The notes: generated by a model from the letters alone, not told the origin. DNA of 52,203 nucleotides from Candidatus Methylomirabilis sp. (GCF_028716865.1 NZ_JAQUOY010000019.1:1-52203), one strand, 5' to 3'. Positions 32,317-41,314 are shown, counted from the stretch's first letter. Made by a program: numbers and translations.

Positions 32317-33367
32317 TGAGACCACTCCAACGGGCAGGCGGGCGACGACTGGTTCGCCCTGTCCCTCCACCTCCCATCTTGATCTCGGCATCGGCCGGCA
32401 TCCCCGGCTTCAGCAGGCGCTCGCGGTTGTCCAGGCTGATCTTGACCCCGAAGACCAGATTGACGCGCTCCTTCTTGGTCTGGACCGTGCGGGGGGTAAA
32501 TTCGGCCTTCGAGCTGATCTCGACCACCTTCCCTTCGAAGCGCCGATCCGGAAATGAATCGACGGTGACCGCCGCGGCCTGGCCGATGCTCACCAATCCG
32601 ATCTCCGACTCCGGGATGTAGACGCGAAGCCACAGATCATCAGGATCGATGAGGATCAGGATGGGAAAGCCGGGATTGACGACTTCCCCTTGCTCAGCCC
32701 GCTTAGTCAAGACGATGGCCGTGAGGGGCGCCAGGATCGTGCTGTCACGAAGTCGGACCTGGGCCATGCCAAGCGCCGCCTTCGCTCGATCGCGTTCGTG
32801 ACGGGCCGCCTCGATCACCTCCGATCGAGGCCCGATCCTCACCAGCGCAAAGCGTTCTTGCGCCGCCTTGAGCTGGCTCTGCGCAATCTCGATCCTGTTT
32901 TTGGCTCGATCTCGCTCCTGCGCCGAGATGGCGCCCTCCTTGAAGAGGTTATCGAACCGGTCCCAATCGTCCCTCGCCAGCTTCAGGTTATCCTGTGCCT
33001 GCTGCAGATTGGCGCGCGCCTCCTCGATCTCCTGAAGGCGCGAGCCGGCGAGCTGCTCTTTGAGTTGGGCCTCGGCCCTGGCCAGTGCCGCCTGCTGCTG
33101 CGCTACGTCTGCCTCGATCTCCGAGGTGTCGAGGCGAGCGATGACCTGATTGGCCTGGACCTGGTCCCCTTCCTTCACCAGGAGCTGGGCGAGACGGCCC
33201 GGCAGCTTCGAGCTGACCTCGACCTCGGTGGCCTCAATCGTCCCGTTCGCCACGAGTTTATCGCCGTCCCCCTTTTCGCGGACCAGCCCCCAGCCGACGA
33301 TAAGTGCAGCGCCAGCCATGACCAGTAACGCTATAAGCAGCCCTATCTTCCGCTTCTGTTCCGTCAT
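32309..33367 (-). CDS. HlyD-family membrane fusion protein
   Basis: A 352-residue periplasmic adaptor. One N-terminal helix (IGLLIALLVMAGAALIVGW), then a lipoyl-like half (EVSSKLPGRLAQLLVKEGDQVQANQVIARLDTSEIEADVAQQ), a long coiled-coil hairpin (about 95-205, rich in Ala, Glu, Arg, Gln), the second lipoyl half (DSTILAPLTAIVLTKRAEQGEVVNPG) and a beta-barrel domain. It links the inner-membrane ABC exporter to an outer-membrane channel, probably a TolC homologue encoded elsewhere. First gene of the exporter operon. Confidence 0.94.
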   Translation of the reverse strand: MTEQKRKIGLLIALLVMAGAALIVGWGLVREKGDGDKLVANGTIEATEVEVSSKLPGRLAQLLVKEGDQVQANQVIARLDTSEIEADVAQQQAALARAEAQLKEQLAGSRLQEIEEARANLQQAQDNLKLARDDWDRFDNLFKEGAISAQERDRAKNRIEIAQSQLKAAQERFALVRIGPRSEVIEAARHERDRAKAALGMAQVRLRDSTILAPLTAIVLTKRAEQGEVVNPGFPILILIDPDDLWLRVYIPESEIGLVSIGQAAAVTVDSFPDRRFEGKVVEISSKAEFTPRTVQTKKERVNLVFGVKISLDNRERLLKPGMPADAEIKMGGGGTGRTSRRPPARWSGLNG

Positions 33368-33594
33368 GCACTCTCTCGCGGGTTTATGACAATATTTACT
33401 TTCTCAATTCTGTTCCTCGGCCAACCAGTTTTTGTAGGTTGGGTTATGGTGCTCCCCATTGTCAAGACAAAAATAGGGGCATGATAACTCTACTTAAATC
33501 GAAAATGCTGCGTTGACTCACGCTTGCACTTTTTGGTAGTCTCTGAGCAGTGTGCTACCGTCTCAATGGAACGCCAAGGAGGATACTTACAGCG

Positions 33595-33933
33595 ATGAAG
33601 CGATTCTTGCAGTTGTTAGGAGAGATGAGTCACTACCGATTGCCCCAGGCTAAACTTGCGCTGCAGGAGTTGGCAGCAGACGACGAGCTGGTAATCGTCG
33701 TACCCGAGCAATCGCTGGCCGGCGAGATACAGCAGTGGGCCACCAGCGAGGGCTTTACCGTTGCCGCCCCAAAGAAGATCCTGGATGGGTTGCCTCGGTG
33801 GCAACTGTCGGTCAAAAAGGCCACACCTGTGCCTGTGGAAGAAAAGCCGCCTGCCGCTGCGCCGACCCCTGCCGCGGCCTCCACTCCTGCCGTAGCGCCG
33901 GCCCCTGCCATAGCACCAACTACTGCCGGCTAA
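33595..33933 (+). CDS. TusA-like small protein without the sulfur-carrier cysteine, Ala/Pro tail
   Basis: A 112-residue protein from the ATG at 33595, with AAGGAGG 12 bp upstream. Residues ~10-70 (MSHYRLPQAKLALQELAADDELVIVVPEQSLAGEIQQWATSEGFTV) follow the alpha/beta pattern of TusA/SirA domains, with LPQAK in the position of the CPxPL motif, so the catalytic Cys is missing. The last ~35 residues are Pro/Ala-rich (EKPPAAAPTPAAASTPAVAP). It stands alone, divergent from the exporter operon. The TusA relation is a pattern-based inference with no cysteine to support it; otherwise a hypothetical protein. Confidence 0.65.
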   Translation: MKRFLQLLGEMSHYRLPQAKLALQELAADDELVIVVPEQSLAGEIQQWATSEGFTVAAPKKILDGLPRWQLSVKKATPVPVEEKPPAAAPTPAAASTPAVAPAPAIAPTTAG

Positions 33934-33972
33934 GTATTCCTAACCATAAATACGGTGTGTTCAGTGGGCATT

Positions 33973-34034
33973 ACCGTTCACGTTGAGCTTGTCGAAGTGC
34001 GAACGTTCATGGCTCGACAAGCTCACCACGAACG
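33973..34034. repeat. REP-like inverted repeat, short form
   Basis: CCGTTCACGTTGAGCTTGTCGAAG followed after a short gap by the inverted GGCTCGACAAGCTCACCACGAACG. Same motif family as the elements at 5.1, 15.6 and 30.0 kb but without their outer blocks. It lies between convergent genes and could also act as a transcript end. Confidence 0.75.
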
Positions 34035-34077
34035 AGAGGGCTCACGTCATCGTAATACTGAAAGGCTGTACTACGTA

Positions 34078-35049
34078 TTAGTGAGCGGTAGCGACCGGCA
34101 CCTTGGCCTCGGCCAGTAAGGCCAGGGTCCCCGCATGCCGCTGCCTATCCCGCTCGACCTGGATCGTGGTTAAGCGCGCCTTCCAGGGATTCAGATCAAA
34201 CGGCTCACCCGGCGTGTTGGCGGCATAAGCATCTAGCATCTCACGATAGAACCTGACGATGCGCCCCACGAGCGCCGTGGTGTACTCGCGGCCCTGGATC
34301 TTCAGACAGCGGACGCCCAGATCGATCAGGCATGGGATATCCTCCAGCAGGAAGAACGCCTCGTTCCTGAGCGCCACGCGGTCCTCCCGCTTGACGTCGC
34401 CGCTATAAAGCTGCCAGGCCTCAAGACAGACGCGATAGTCAAGACCGCCCCGGTTCGGACTCCCCTTAAAGAGGTCCTTGCCCGCCTCGTCGATCGTTCG
34501 CTCCAGTCGAACGTACGGCGACATCCAGCACTTACCCAAATAGGTATAGCAGGTGTTCGCATGGATCAGGATCTCGATCCCGACGTCCAGGTGCGCCTTT
34601 CTGGAGAGAAGCTCCCTCACGGTCAGCTTGGTATCGGCCACGACTTGACGGACGCCGATCTCCCGGTAGAAGGCCACGTCAGCGTCATTGAGGATATTGG
34701 CCCCGATGCTCGCATGGAGGGGCAGATCAGGAAAGCTCTGATGCACCGCCGCGATGGCACCGATATCGGCCATAATGGCTCCATCAACACCGTCCATGAC
34801 GAAGCGCTCCATTCGGCTGAGCAGCGCCGGGATCTCTTTGGATTGCATGTGCGTATTGCATGCCACCCGAAGCTTGGCGCCGCCATCATGGGCGAGCCGC
34901 ATCGCCTCACGGACGGCGCCATCGTCCATCTCAAAGGCATCACGACGTCGGCTCCAGCCTCGCGGTCCCACATAGATGGCGTTCGCCCCAGCCCGCGTGA
35001 CCTCCGCCGCCATCTCCAGATTGCCTGCGGGCGCGAGCAGTTCAATCAT
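34078..35049 (-). CDS. U32-family protein (peptidase U32 / YegQ-UbiU group), third of three
   Basis: A 323-residue TIM-barrel-like U32 protein: IELLAPAGNLEMAAEVTRAGANAIYVGPRGWSRR is the family start. Cysteines that could hold a 4Fe-4S cluster, as shown for UbiU/UbiV, are in HANTCYTYLGKCWMSPY and DYRVCLEAWQLY, with another in RCLKIQGREY. U32 members act in tRNA/rRNA hydroxylation (TrhP, RlhA) or O2-independent ubiquinone hydroxylation (UbiU/UbiV), with few true peptidases. The ATG overlaps the preceding U32 gene's stop (ATGA). Substrate not predictable. Confidence 0.88.
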   Translation of the reverse strand: MIELLAPAGNLEMAAEVTRAGANAIYVGPRGWSRRRDAFEMDDGAVREAMRLAHDGGAKLRVACNTHMQSKEIPALLSRMERFVMDGVDGAIMADIGAIAAVHQSFPDLPLHASIGANILNDADVAFYREIGVRQVVADTKLTVRELLSRKAHLDVGIEILIHANTCYTYLGKCWMSPYVRLERTIDEAGKDLFKGSPNRGGLDYRVCLEAWQLYSGDVKREDRVALRNEAFFLLEDIPCLIDLGVRCLKIQGREYTTALVGRIVRFYREMLDAYAANTPGEPFDLNPWKARLTTIQVERDRQRHAGTLALLAEAKVPVATAH

Positions 35050-36005
35050 TGCCCCACCCTGCTCCGCCTTGCCTCCGCCGTGTCCGCGCCTGGGTGCCGC
35101 ACGCCATGGTAGGCCATGCCCGATCTGCCGAAATAGAAGCCGTTACACAGGCCGATTCGCGCATGACGTTTGATCGTGTCCCACCACCGCTCTTCCAAGC
35201 CGTCGCTCCCCGCCAGGGCAGCTTCCAGAGCCTCACGGTAGACCTGGCCGATCTCCAGTCGGTAGGCCGGACTCTCTGAAGCCGCCTCGACCCGAAAGCA
35301 GGAATGCCCCTCGGTCATCAATCGCTGCAGGTGCTCCAGCAGGCAGACATCCTTCCCGCTCATGACCCCTTTCCCGATTGACTTCATCGCCCAATCGCCC
35401 TGCTTCAGAAACAGGTCCTGCCGGCACAGGGTCGGGCATGTCACTCCCCAGGCCTGCTCATACTCCAGCAGAAAGCAATCGTCTGACATACCAAGCGGCA
35501 TCTTGCCATGAACCAGCAGTTCCATCGGCAGCTCAACCTGGCGATGGATCTCACCGATCTCCTCCAGGCTCAGCTCGTAGTTTGGCGTGATGCAAACGGC
35601 CCCGTATCGTTTCAGGACGGCAGCGCCAACATCGGTATAGACATTCGCGAAGCCGCCGATATGGACAACAAGATCGGGGTGCGCCTCGTGGATGATCTTC
35701 AAGACCCCGAGGTTATGGACCTCCACGGCATCTGCCCCGGTCTCTACGGCTACTGCCACAACCTTTCGGAGTTGCGACAGGCTGTCGTTGCGCGGTGCGG
35801 CATACGTAGTGACGTATGCCTTCTGCCCTCGGCCCTTCACGATCGCGATCGCCTCCCGCAGGTCATCGAGACGCTCCAGCAGGTTGCCCTCGTACAGCCG
35901 ACAGGTGATGTTGCCAAGGTAGACGGCATCATAGGGGCTCAGATCCGACTCGGTCAGATCCCGCAGATTCGAGATGGTCGTGTTCAGTTCAAACGCCTGC
36001 GCCAC
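35046..36005 (-). CDS. U32-family protein, second of three
   Basis: A U32 protein of about 319 residues from a GTG at 36005, which has AAGGAG five bases upstream; GTG 36050 (overlapping the previous stop) and TTG 36083 are alternative starts. The core reads ELNTTISNLRDLTESDLSPYDAVYLGNITCRLYEG, then AVEVHNLGVLKIIHEAHPDLVVHIGGFANVYTDVGAAVLKRYGA, LPMELLVHGKMPLG and VTCPTLCRQDLFLKQGDWAMKSIGKGVMSGKDVCLLEHL, whose cysteines may bind a cluster. It is less like the first and third copies than they are like each other, as expected of subunits with separate roles. Confidence 0.85.
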   Translation of the reverse strand: MAQAFELNTTISNLRDLTESDLSPYDAVYLGNITCRLYEGNLLERLDDLREAIAIVKGRGQKAYVTTYAAPRNDSLSQLRKVVAVAVETGADAVEVHNLGVLKIIHEAHPDLVVHIGGFANVYTDVGAAVLKRYGAVCITPNYELSLEEIGEIHRQVELPMELLVHGKMPLGMSDDCFLLEYEQAWGVTCPTLCRQDLFLKQGDWAMKSIGKGVMSGKDVCLLEHLQRLMTEGHSCFRVEAASESPAYRLEIGQVYREALEAALAGSDGLEERWWDTIKRHARIGLCNGFYFGRSGMAYHGVRHPGADTAEARRSRVGQ

Positions 36006-36046
36006 TGCCTCTCCTTCATCCTGACCCCTGCCTGACGGCAGACAGG

Positions 36047-36979
36047 TCACCGGCGCATCACCGTCCAGGATGGTTCCAGACAAGGCTCTGCGAAGGCCGG
36101 CAAGGGCTCTCCCGCCATCCAGGCATCGATCGCCAGACGATAGCGCTGCACGAGCGGGGCGAGCAGGTCGGCTGCGAGACCTCTGCCTTGGAGCTTGACA
36201 ACATCGACGCCGGCATTAAGGAGATCGGCCAGGTAATTGATCGCGCTGATCTGACGGCTCGGCAGGAGCCGTGTGGCCACGCATCGCTCGCTCCGGTACA
36301 GCTCCCATGGCTGCTCGCAGAGTTTAAAGCAGATCCCGGCGCCTCCCCGCTTCACGCTCCCTATCAGGCGACTGACATCCTCACACTGAGATGCCAGCGG
36401 AGTCGAATGCAGCCGGTAATAGCTCGGCATCCAGCATCTGCCCAACAGGATGAACTCTTGCACCATATGAACCATCACCTCGATTTGCACATCGGGAACC
36501 TGCGTGAAGGCGACGATCTCATCAGGCGTCAGGGTGCCGGGGAGCACGACCGCATCGGCCCCAAGGTCGCGGTAGAAGGCGACATCAGCCTCGTTCATGA
36601 CGGCGCAACCAATGCTGGCGGTAATGCCAAGCCGGGGGTAGCGGCTGCGGAGCTCAGCTAAAAGGCCGGCGTCGTTCACGATAACCCCATTGATTCCCCA
36701 CCCAAGCAACTCCTCGACCTTTTCCGCGAGGTCTCGCCGTTCGGCCTGGCGTGGGATGGTATTGAGCGCGACCTGCACATGGCGGCTCTGCGCATGAGCC
36801 GCCGTCAATACGTCCCGAAGCGCTTGGGAGGCCAGTTCGTTCCTGGGTCCGCCACGACTGAAGCCTTCGAGGCCGACGTAGATCGCGTCGGCACCGGCGC
36901 CTAACGCCGCCCACGCAGCCGTCAGACTGCCCGCCGGCGCCAGGAGAATGGGCTTAGTGGCCCGATAGGCGGTCGACAC
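36047..36979 (-). CDS. U32-family protein, first of three
   Basis: A 310-residue U32 protein with a GTG start (AGGAG 8 bp upstream). PILLAPAGSLTAAWAALGAGADAIYVGLEGFSRGGPRNELAS gives the family start; GRCWMPSYYRLHSTPLAS and GGAGICFKLCEQPWELY carry the probable cluster cysteines; VDVVKLQGRGLAADLLAPLVQRYR closes the barrel. It begins 10 bp after the P-type ATPase stop, and the two other U32 genes follow, so all lie in one apparent transcription unit. Which reaction this trio supports is unknown. Confidence 0.88.
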   Translation of the reverse strand: MSTAYRATKPILLAPAGSLTAAWAALGAGADAIYVGLEGFSRGGPRNELASQALRDVLTAAHAQSRHVQVALNTIPRQAERRDLAEKVEELLGWGINGVIVNDAGLLAELRSRYPRLGITASIGCAVMNEADVAFYRDLGADAVVLPGTLTPDEIVAFTQVPDVQIEVMVHMVQEFILLGRCWMPSYYRLHSTPLASQCEDVSRLIGSVKRGGAGICFKLCEQPWELYRSERCVATRLLPSRQISAINYLADLLNAGVDVVKLQGRGLAADLLAPLVQRYRLAIDAWMAGEPLPAFAEPCLEPSWTVMRR

Positions 36980-36989
36980 AGAAATACTC

Positions 36990-39692
36990 CTAACACATTT
37001 CCCCGAACCATCCGCGTCGCTCCATCCACTTTGCCAATTCTAGCACGGGCGAAACCGTAGAAGCCAATACGACGACGATAGCCCAATCCACGAGTGGCAG
37101 GCTAACCGTGCTAAACGGCTCATGCAGGAAAGGTGCATAAACAATTATAACTAACGGCACTAACCCCCATACAATCGCCAGATTCAGCCACCTATTCGCA
37201 AAGGGCTGATTCAACACTGAATGGCGATCGGAGCGGAAATTGTAGGCCTTGACGCACTCAATCAGCACCAGTGAAACGAACGTCATCGTCATGGCTTTTT
37301 CGATGCTTCGGTCGGAGTGGAGCACCCAGGCAAAGAGGCCAAGGTTGACTGCCGCCGACCAGAATCCACCCACCATCATCACCGTGACGACAGGCCGAGT
37401 AAAGATACCGGTGCGTGGGTTACGCGGCTTGCGGCGCATGAGGTCGGGTTCGGGTGGGTCTACGGCCAACGCCAATGCGGGCAAGCCATCCGTGGCGAGA
37501 TTGACGTACAGGATTTGTACGGCCGTCAACGGCAGGGGCAGGCCCAGCAGAGTCGCCCCGGCCATCAGGACTATTTCGCCGATATTGCACGAGAGCAGGT
37601 ACATCAAATATTTCTTGATGTTGTCGAAGATACCCCGACCCTCCTCCACCGCCGCAACGATGGACGCAAAGTTGTCGTCGGTAAGTGTCATGGCGGCGGC
37701 CTCTTTGGTCACGTCCGTGCCGGTGATGCCCATCGCGATGCCGATGTCGGCCTTCTTGAGCGCGGGCGCGTCATTGATCCCGTCACCCGTCATCGCGGCA
37801 ACGTGACCTTTCTTTTGCAACGCCATGACCACACGCAACTTATGCGCCGGAGACACGCGAGCGTAGACATCGATCTTCTCGACCTCACGCTCAAACTCGG
37901 CCTCGCTCATCGCCTCCAGTTCTGCGCCGGTCACGATGCGGCCCGTCTTGAGCAATCCCAATTCGCGCGCGACGGCTTGCGCGGTCAGTGGGTGGTCGCC
38001 GGTGATCATGACCGGCTTAATCCCAGCCTGTTCGCACGTTTCAATCGCAGCTTTCGCCTCAGGACGTGGCGGGTCGATCATGCCCACCAAACCAAGAAAT
38101 GTCATGCCGCATTCGGCGTTTTCTCGTGTTGCGTGTAGTTTATACGCTATCGCCAGCACCCGCAATGCCTCGCTTGCCATCCGGCGGGCTGTTTCCACAA
38201 TCATCTCCCGACTCTCGGTGTCAAGAGCTGTTTCTCCATCTGCCGTCATGCGCCGGACGCACGAATCAAGGATAACTTCCGGCGCGCCTTTGGCATAAGC
38301 CACGACGCCCTCCGGCTCCCTGTGCAGCGTGGTCATGCGTTTGGTTTCGGAGGTGAAGGGAATTTCATTCACGCGAGGGGATTGTGAGTCAAGCTCGGCC
38401 TTATTCAACCCAGCTTTGGCGGCGGCGGCAATCAATGCGCCCTCCGTCGGGTCGCCTTTGACATGCCAGCGGCCATTGGCTTCGCTGTGAACGATATGCG
38501 CATCAGAGGCCAGCACAGCAGCGCGCAGGAGCAGGATCAGCGGACCGGAGGGTTCAATGATGAGGCCATCGTGCGAGAACCGGCCGTACGGCTCATAGCC
38601 TGCCCCGAAGACGTCCAACATTTGCCCGGCCACAAAGATCTTACGGACTGTCATCTCGTCTTTCGTCAGTGTGCCGGTCTTATCGGAGCAGATCACCGAC
38701 GTGCTGCCGAGCGTTTCGACTGCCGGGAGGCGGCGCATCAGCGCATGGCGCTTGACCATCCTCTGCACGCCGATCGCGAGCGAGATCGTGACCACAGCAG
38801 GCAGGGCCTCCGGGACAACGGCAACCGCCAGCGCAATACCGAAAATCAACATCTCAATGAAGGGTTGTCCACGATACAGGCCGATGGCAACGATGGCAGC
38901 TACCACCACGCAGGCGGCCCACGCCAGCACGCGACCGACCTTATCCAGGTTGTCTTGCAACGGGGTCCGCCCGGTTTCGACCGTCTGGAGCATTTGGGCG
39001 ATCTTGCCAAATTCGGTATGCATGCCTGTCGCCACGACAACCGCGCGACCCCGGCCATAGGTCGCGGCGGTGCCGGCGTAGGCCATATTTTTGCGGTCAC
39101 CTAAGGCCAATTCACCATTTGTGAGCGGCGCGGCGTGTTTGTCCACCGAAACCGACTCGCCCGTCAGCGCGGCTTCTTCGACTTGCAAATTCACGGCCTC
39201 AATCAATCTGACATCGGCTGAGATTTTGTCGCCGGCTCGTACCAGGACGACATCGCCCGGCACGAGGGCGCGCGCCGGGATTTCAACCTCCTCCCTATCG
39301 CGGAGGGCGGTGGCAGTCGGCGCAGTCATTTGGCGCAATGCCTCGGTCGCGCGTTCGGCCCGGTATTCCTGCGCAAAACCCAAGAGCACCGCAAACAACA
39401 CAATGACGACAATGGCGATGGCTTCAATCCCGTGCCCAAGAAAGGCGGAGAGAGCAGTCGCCACAAGCAGAATGACGATCAGCACATTCTTGAACTGCTC
39501 AAAGAGAATCGTCCACAGCGAGATGCGGTGGGCAGCTTTCAGTTCATTCGGCCCATATTCTGCCAAACGTTGGGCTGCCTCAACTTCTGTCAGACCGGTA
39601 GGTGTGGATTTCAGGTGAGCGAAGACGGTTTCGCTGGAGAGGGTATGCCAGAGAGAAGGGTCGAACCCTCCTCGGGATTCAGGAAGCCCCAT
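36990..39692 (-). CDS. P-type cation ATPase, Ca2+/PMR1-like (P2 group)
   Basis: About 900 residues from the ATG at 39692. The N-terminal cation-ATPase domain starts WHTLSSETVFAHLKSTPTGLTEVEAAQRLAEYGPNEL. M4 has VVPEALPAVVTISLAIGVQRMVK, the phosphorylation site is CSDKTGTLTKDEM, the hinge GDGINDAPALKKADIGIAMG, and M5-M6 NIGEIVLMAGATLLGLPLPLTAVQILYVNLATDGLPALALAVDPP. PEALP and NLATDG are typical of Ca2+ or Na+/K+-like bacterial pumps; the ion cannot be fixed by reading. The full-length C-terminal four helices are present. The start overlaps the FNT channel gene's end by 14 bp. Confidence 0.93.
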   Translation of the reverse strand: MGLPESRGGFDPSLWHTLSSETVFAHLKSTPTGLTEVEAAQRLAEYGPNELKAAHRISLWTILFEQFKNVLIVILLVATALSAFLGHGIEAIAIVVIVLFAVLLGFAQEYRAERATEALRQMTAPTATALRDREEVEIPARALVPGDVVLVRAGDKISADVRLIEAVNLQVEEAALTGESVSVDKHAAPLTNGELALGDRKNMAYAGTAATYGRGRAVVVATGMHTEFGKIAQMLQTVETGRTPLQDNLDKVGRVLAWAACVVVAAIVAIGLYRGQPFIEMLIFGIALAVAVVPEALPAVVTISLAIGVQRMVKRHALMRRLPAVETLGSTSVICSDKTGTLTKDEMTVRKIFVAGQMLDVFGAGYEPYGRFSHDGLIIEPSGPLILLLRAAVLASDAHIVHSEANGRWHVKGDPTEGALIAAAAKAGLNKAELDSQSPRVNEIPFTSETKRMTTLHREPEGVVAYAKGAPEVILDSCVRRMTADGETALDTESREMIVETARRMASEALRVLAIAYKLHATRENAECGMTFLGLVGMIDPPRPEAKAAIETCEQAGIKPVMITGDHPLTAQAVARELGLLKTGRIVTGAELEAMSEAEFEREVEKIDVYARVSPAHKLRVVMALQKKGHVAAMTGDGINDAPALKKADIGIAMGITGTDVTKEAAAMTLTDDNFASIVAAVEEGRGIFDNIKKYLMYLLSCNIGEIVLMAGATLLGLPLPLTAVQILYVNLATDGLPALALAVDPPEPDLMRRKPRNPRTGIFTRPVVTVMMVGGFWSAAVNLGLFAWVLHSDRSIEKAMTMTFVSLVLIECVKAYNFRSDRHSVLNQPFANRWLNLAIVWGLVPLVIIVYAPFLHEPFSTVSLPLVDWAIVVVLASTVSPVLELAKWMERRGWFGEMC

Positions 39693-40500
39693 CGTTCGGC
39701 TGACGCTCGCCTCGTAGGTAGGCCACCCAGTACACGCCGGCGACCAGCAGAGTTCCACCGACCACGTTGCCGGCGGTCACGGCGACAATGTTTCTCGTGG
39801 CCCCAACGACCGACACCGCGCCTTCCCTATCCAGCGCAAGCCCGAAGGGTAGGAAGAACCAGTTTGCAATCGAATGCTCGAAGCCCATGGCCACGAATGC
39901 GGTAATGGGAAAAAGAATTGCCAAAATCTTGTCCGTCATGCTGCGCCCGCCCATGGCGAGCCATACCGCCAGACAGACCAGCGCGTTGCACAGCACACCG
40001 CGCGCAAAGGCTTCGGTCATAGAGAGATCGGCCTTCGTGCGAGCGATGTTGAGGGCCGCCTCGCCGACAGCGCCCCCGCCCAGACCGGCAACGTCGGCCC
40101 ACACAACGAGCAGAACCGTGGCTAGGCAACCGCCCACATTGCCCAGATAGGCCAGGACCCAGTTACGCATGACCTCTCGAGTGCCGATCAGTTTGCTCGC
40201 CCAGGCCATGGCGATGAGGTTATTCCCGGTGAACAGCTCGGCGCCCGCGACCACGACGAGGATCAGCCCGAGGCAGAAGCTTAAGCCCCCGACCAACCGC
40301 GTCATGCCGAAGCCAAGGGAGGATTTGGTCACCACGACGATGAAAAAGAGAGCCCCCAGCGAGATGAAGGCGCCTGCCAGCACGGCCAGCACGAGTAGTG
40401 TGAGGGAATCGGTGCGTGCCTTCGCCACACCGAGGCCCTCGACTTTCCGCGCAATCTCCCGCGGCGGATAGGCGTCACCAAAGTGTAGATCGTTGTCCAT
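39679..40500 (-). CDS. Formate/nitrite transporter (FocA/NirC family)
   Basis: A 273-residue FNT channel with six helices, moving formate, nitrite or hydrosulfide. Family motifs: YPPREIARKVEGLGVAKA before the first helix, the helix LVLAVLAGAFISLGALFFIVV, GLSFCLGLILVVVAGAELFTGNNLIAMAW (the conserved ELFTGN loop), NWVLAYLGNVGGCL and GFEHSIANWFFLPFGLAL, and in the last part ITAGNVVGG-like VTAGNVVGGTLLVAGVYW. It leads the FNT-ATPase-U32 gene string. Nitrite is plausible for a denitrifying organism, but that is context-based inference. Confidence 0.95.
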   Translation of the reverse strand: MDNDLHFGDAYPPREIARKVEGLGVAKARTDSLTLLVLAVLAGAFISLGALFFIVVVTKSSLGFGMTRLVGGLSFCLGLILVVVAGAELFTGNNLIAMAWASKLIGTREVMRNWVLAYLGNVGGCLATVLLVVWADVAGLGGGAVGEAALNIARTKADLSMTEAFARGVLCNALVCLAVWLAMGGRSMTDKILAILFPITAFVAMGFEHSIANWFFLPFGLALDREGAVSVVGATRNIVAVTAGNVVGGTLLVAGVYWVAYLRGERQPNDGAS

Positions 40501-40662
40501 CCGCTTAGCCCCTGCTAACGGAGCAACGCCGCCACATCGAGGAACCTGAGGATGTGCTGCTACCCAATGACATTGTGACTAATCCGCGGGCCGCAGAACA
40601 GGAATGCGCAACGAGTTCGTCGGGAACCCGGCGCGAAGCGAGTCGACGCGTTCAGCCGCTTA

Positions 40663-40977
40663 TTAGACGGCACGGGCGGAACCGACCAATACGGAGACTT
40701 CGCGCTCCAGCCTCGAACCCAGTCGATCCCGCTCGACCTCCAGGTCGTACCGCGTCTGAAGATTTAGCCAGAACCGATCGGTAGTGCCGAAGTAGCGAGC
40801 GAGCCGCAACGCCGTGTCGGCTGTAATGGCGCGATTGCCGTGCACGATCTCGTTCACGCGCCGCGCGGGCACGCTGATCTCTTTCGCCAGCCGGTATTGG
40901 GAGATCTCTAGAGGTTTCAGGAATTCTTCCTGAAGCACTTCACCAGGATGAACAGGCGACAATTTTCTAGCGGCCAT
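40663..40977 (-). CDS. higA: HigA antitoxin
   Basis: A 104-residue antitoxin with a helix-turn-helix: LSPVHPGEVLQEEFLKPLEISQYRLAKEISVPARRVNEIVHGNRAITADTALRLARYFGTTDRFWLNLQTRYDLE, the classic HigA/VapI sequence. It binds and blocks HigB and represses the operon. I start at MAARKLS (ATG at 40977); an earlier in-frame start has no support. It begins 20 bp after the toxin gene, in the toxin-first order that is usual for higBA. Confidence 0.95.
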   Translation of the reverse strand: MAARKLSPVHPGEVLQEEFLKPLEISQYRLAKEISVPARRVNEIVHGNRAITADTALRLARYFGTTDRFWLNLQTRYDLEVERDRLGSRLEREVSVLVGSARAV

Positions 40978-40997
40978 GAAAACCCCTCCTACCACAC

Positions 40998-41279
40998 TTA
41001 GTGATAATCCGTAATCTCAACGTCGTAGGCGTCGTCGTCGCGCCACCGAAAGCAGATACGCCACTGATCGTTGATCCGAATGCTGTATTGCCCGACACGG
41101 TCGCCCAACAGCTTCTCAAGTCGATTCCCTGGCGGGATTCGAAGGTCATCCAATGCTTCGGCCGCATCGAGAACGAGGAGCTTTCGCAGGGCGGCGCGTT
41201 GGAGATCAGTGGACCATCGCCGAACGACCTCCCGGCGGAATAGTCTTTCGGTGTCTCGGTCGGCACAGTTACGGATCAC
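40998..41279 (-). CDS. higB: HigB toxin (RelE-superfamily mRNA interferase)
   Basis: A 93-residue ribosome-dependent mRNA endonuclease: IRNCADRDTERLFRREVVRRWSTDLQRAALRKLLVLDAAEALDDLRIPPGNRLEKLLGDRVGQYSIRINDQWRICFRWRDDDAYDVEITDYH, full-length and with the usual GQYSIRINDQWRICF core and C-terminal His. The start is a GTG at 41279. The predicted transcription start lies within a base or two of that GTG and no ribosome site is visible, so the mRNA may be leaderless. Confidence 0.95.
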   Translation of the reverse strand: MIRNCADRDTERLFRREVVRRWSTDLQRAALRKLLVLDAAEALDDLRIPPGNRLEKLLGDRVGQYSIRINDQWRICFRWRDDDAYDVEITDYH

Positions 41280-41285
41280 GTAGGT

Positions 41286-41314
41286 AGCATAACGCTAGTC
41301 GTTATTGTCGTCAA
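41286..41314 (-). promoter_or_regulatory. higBA promoter with overlapping operator
   Basis: Minus strand -35 TTGACG (41309-41314), 17 bp, -10 TATGCT (41286-41291). A perfect dyad ATAACG-N5-CGTTAT (41289-41305) covers the spacer and part of the -10, exactly where a HigA repressor should sit. Confidence 0.75.

Noticed and set aside
40600-40662. GTCTAATAAGCGGCTGAACGCG after higA as a full attC site
   Set aside because: Only the left half looks like attC; a pairing right half with GTTRRRY is not visible, so it is not listed as a feature.
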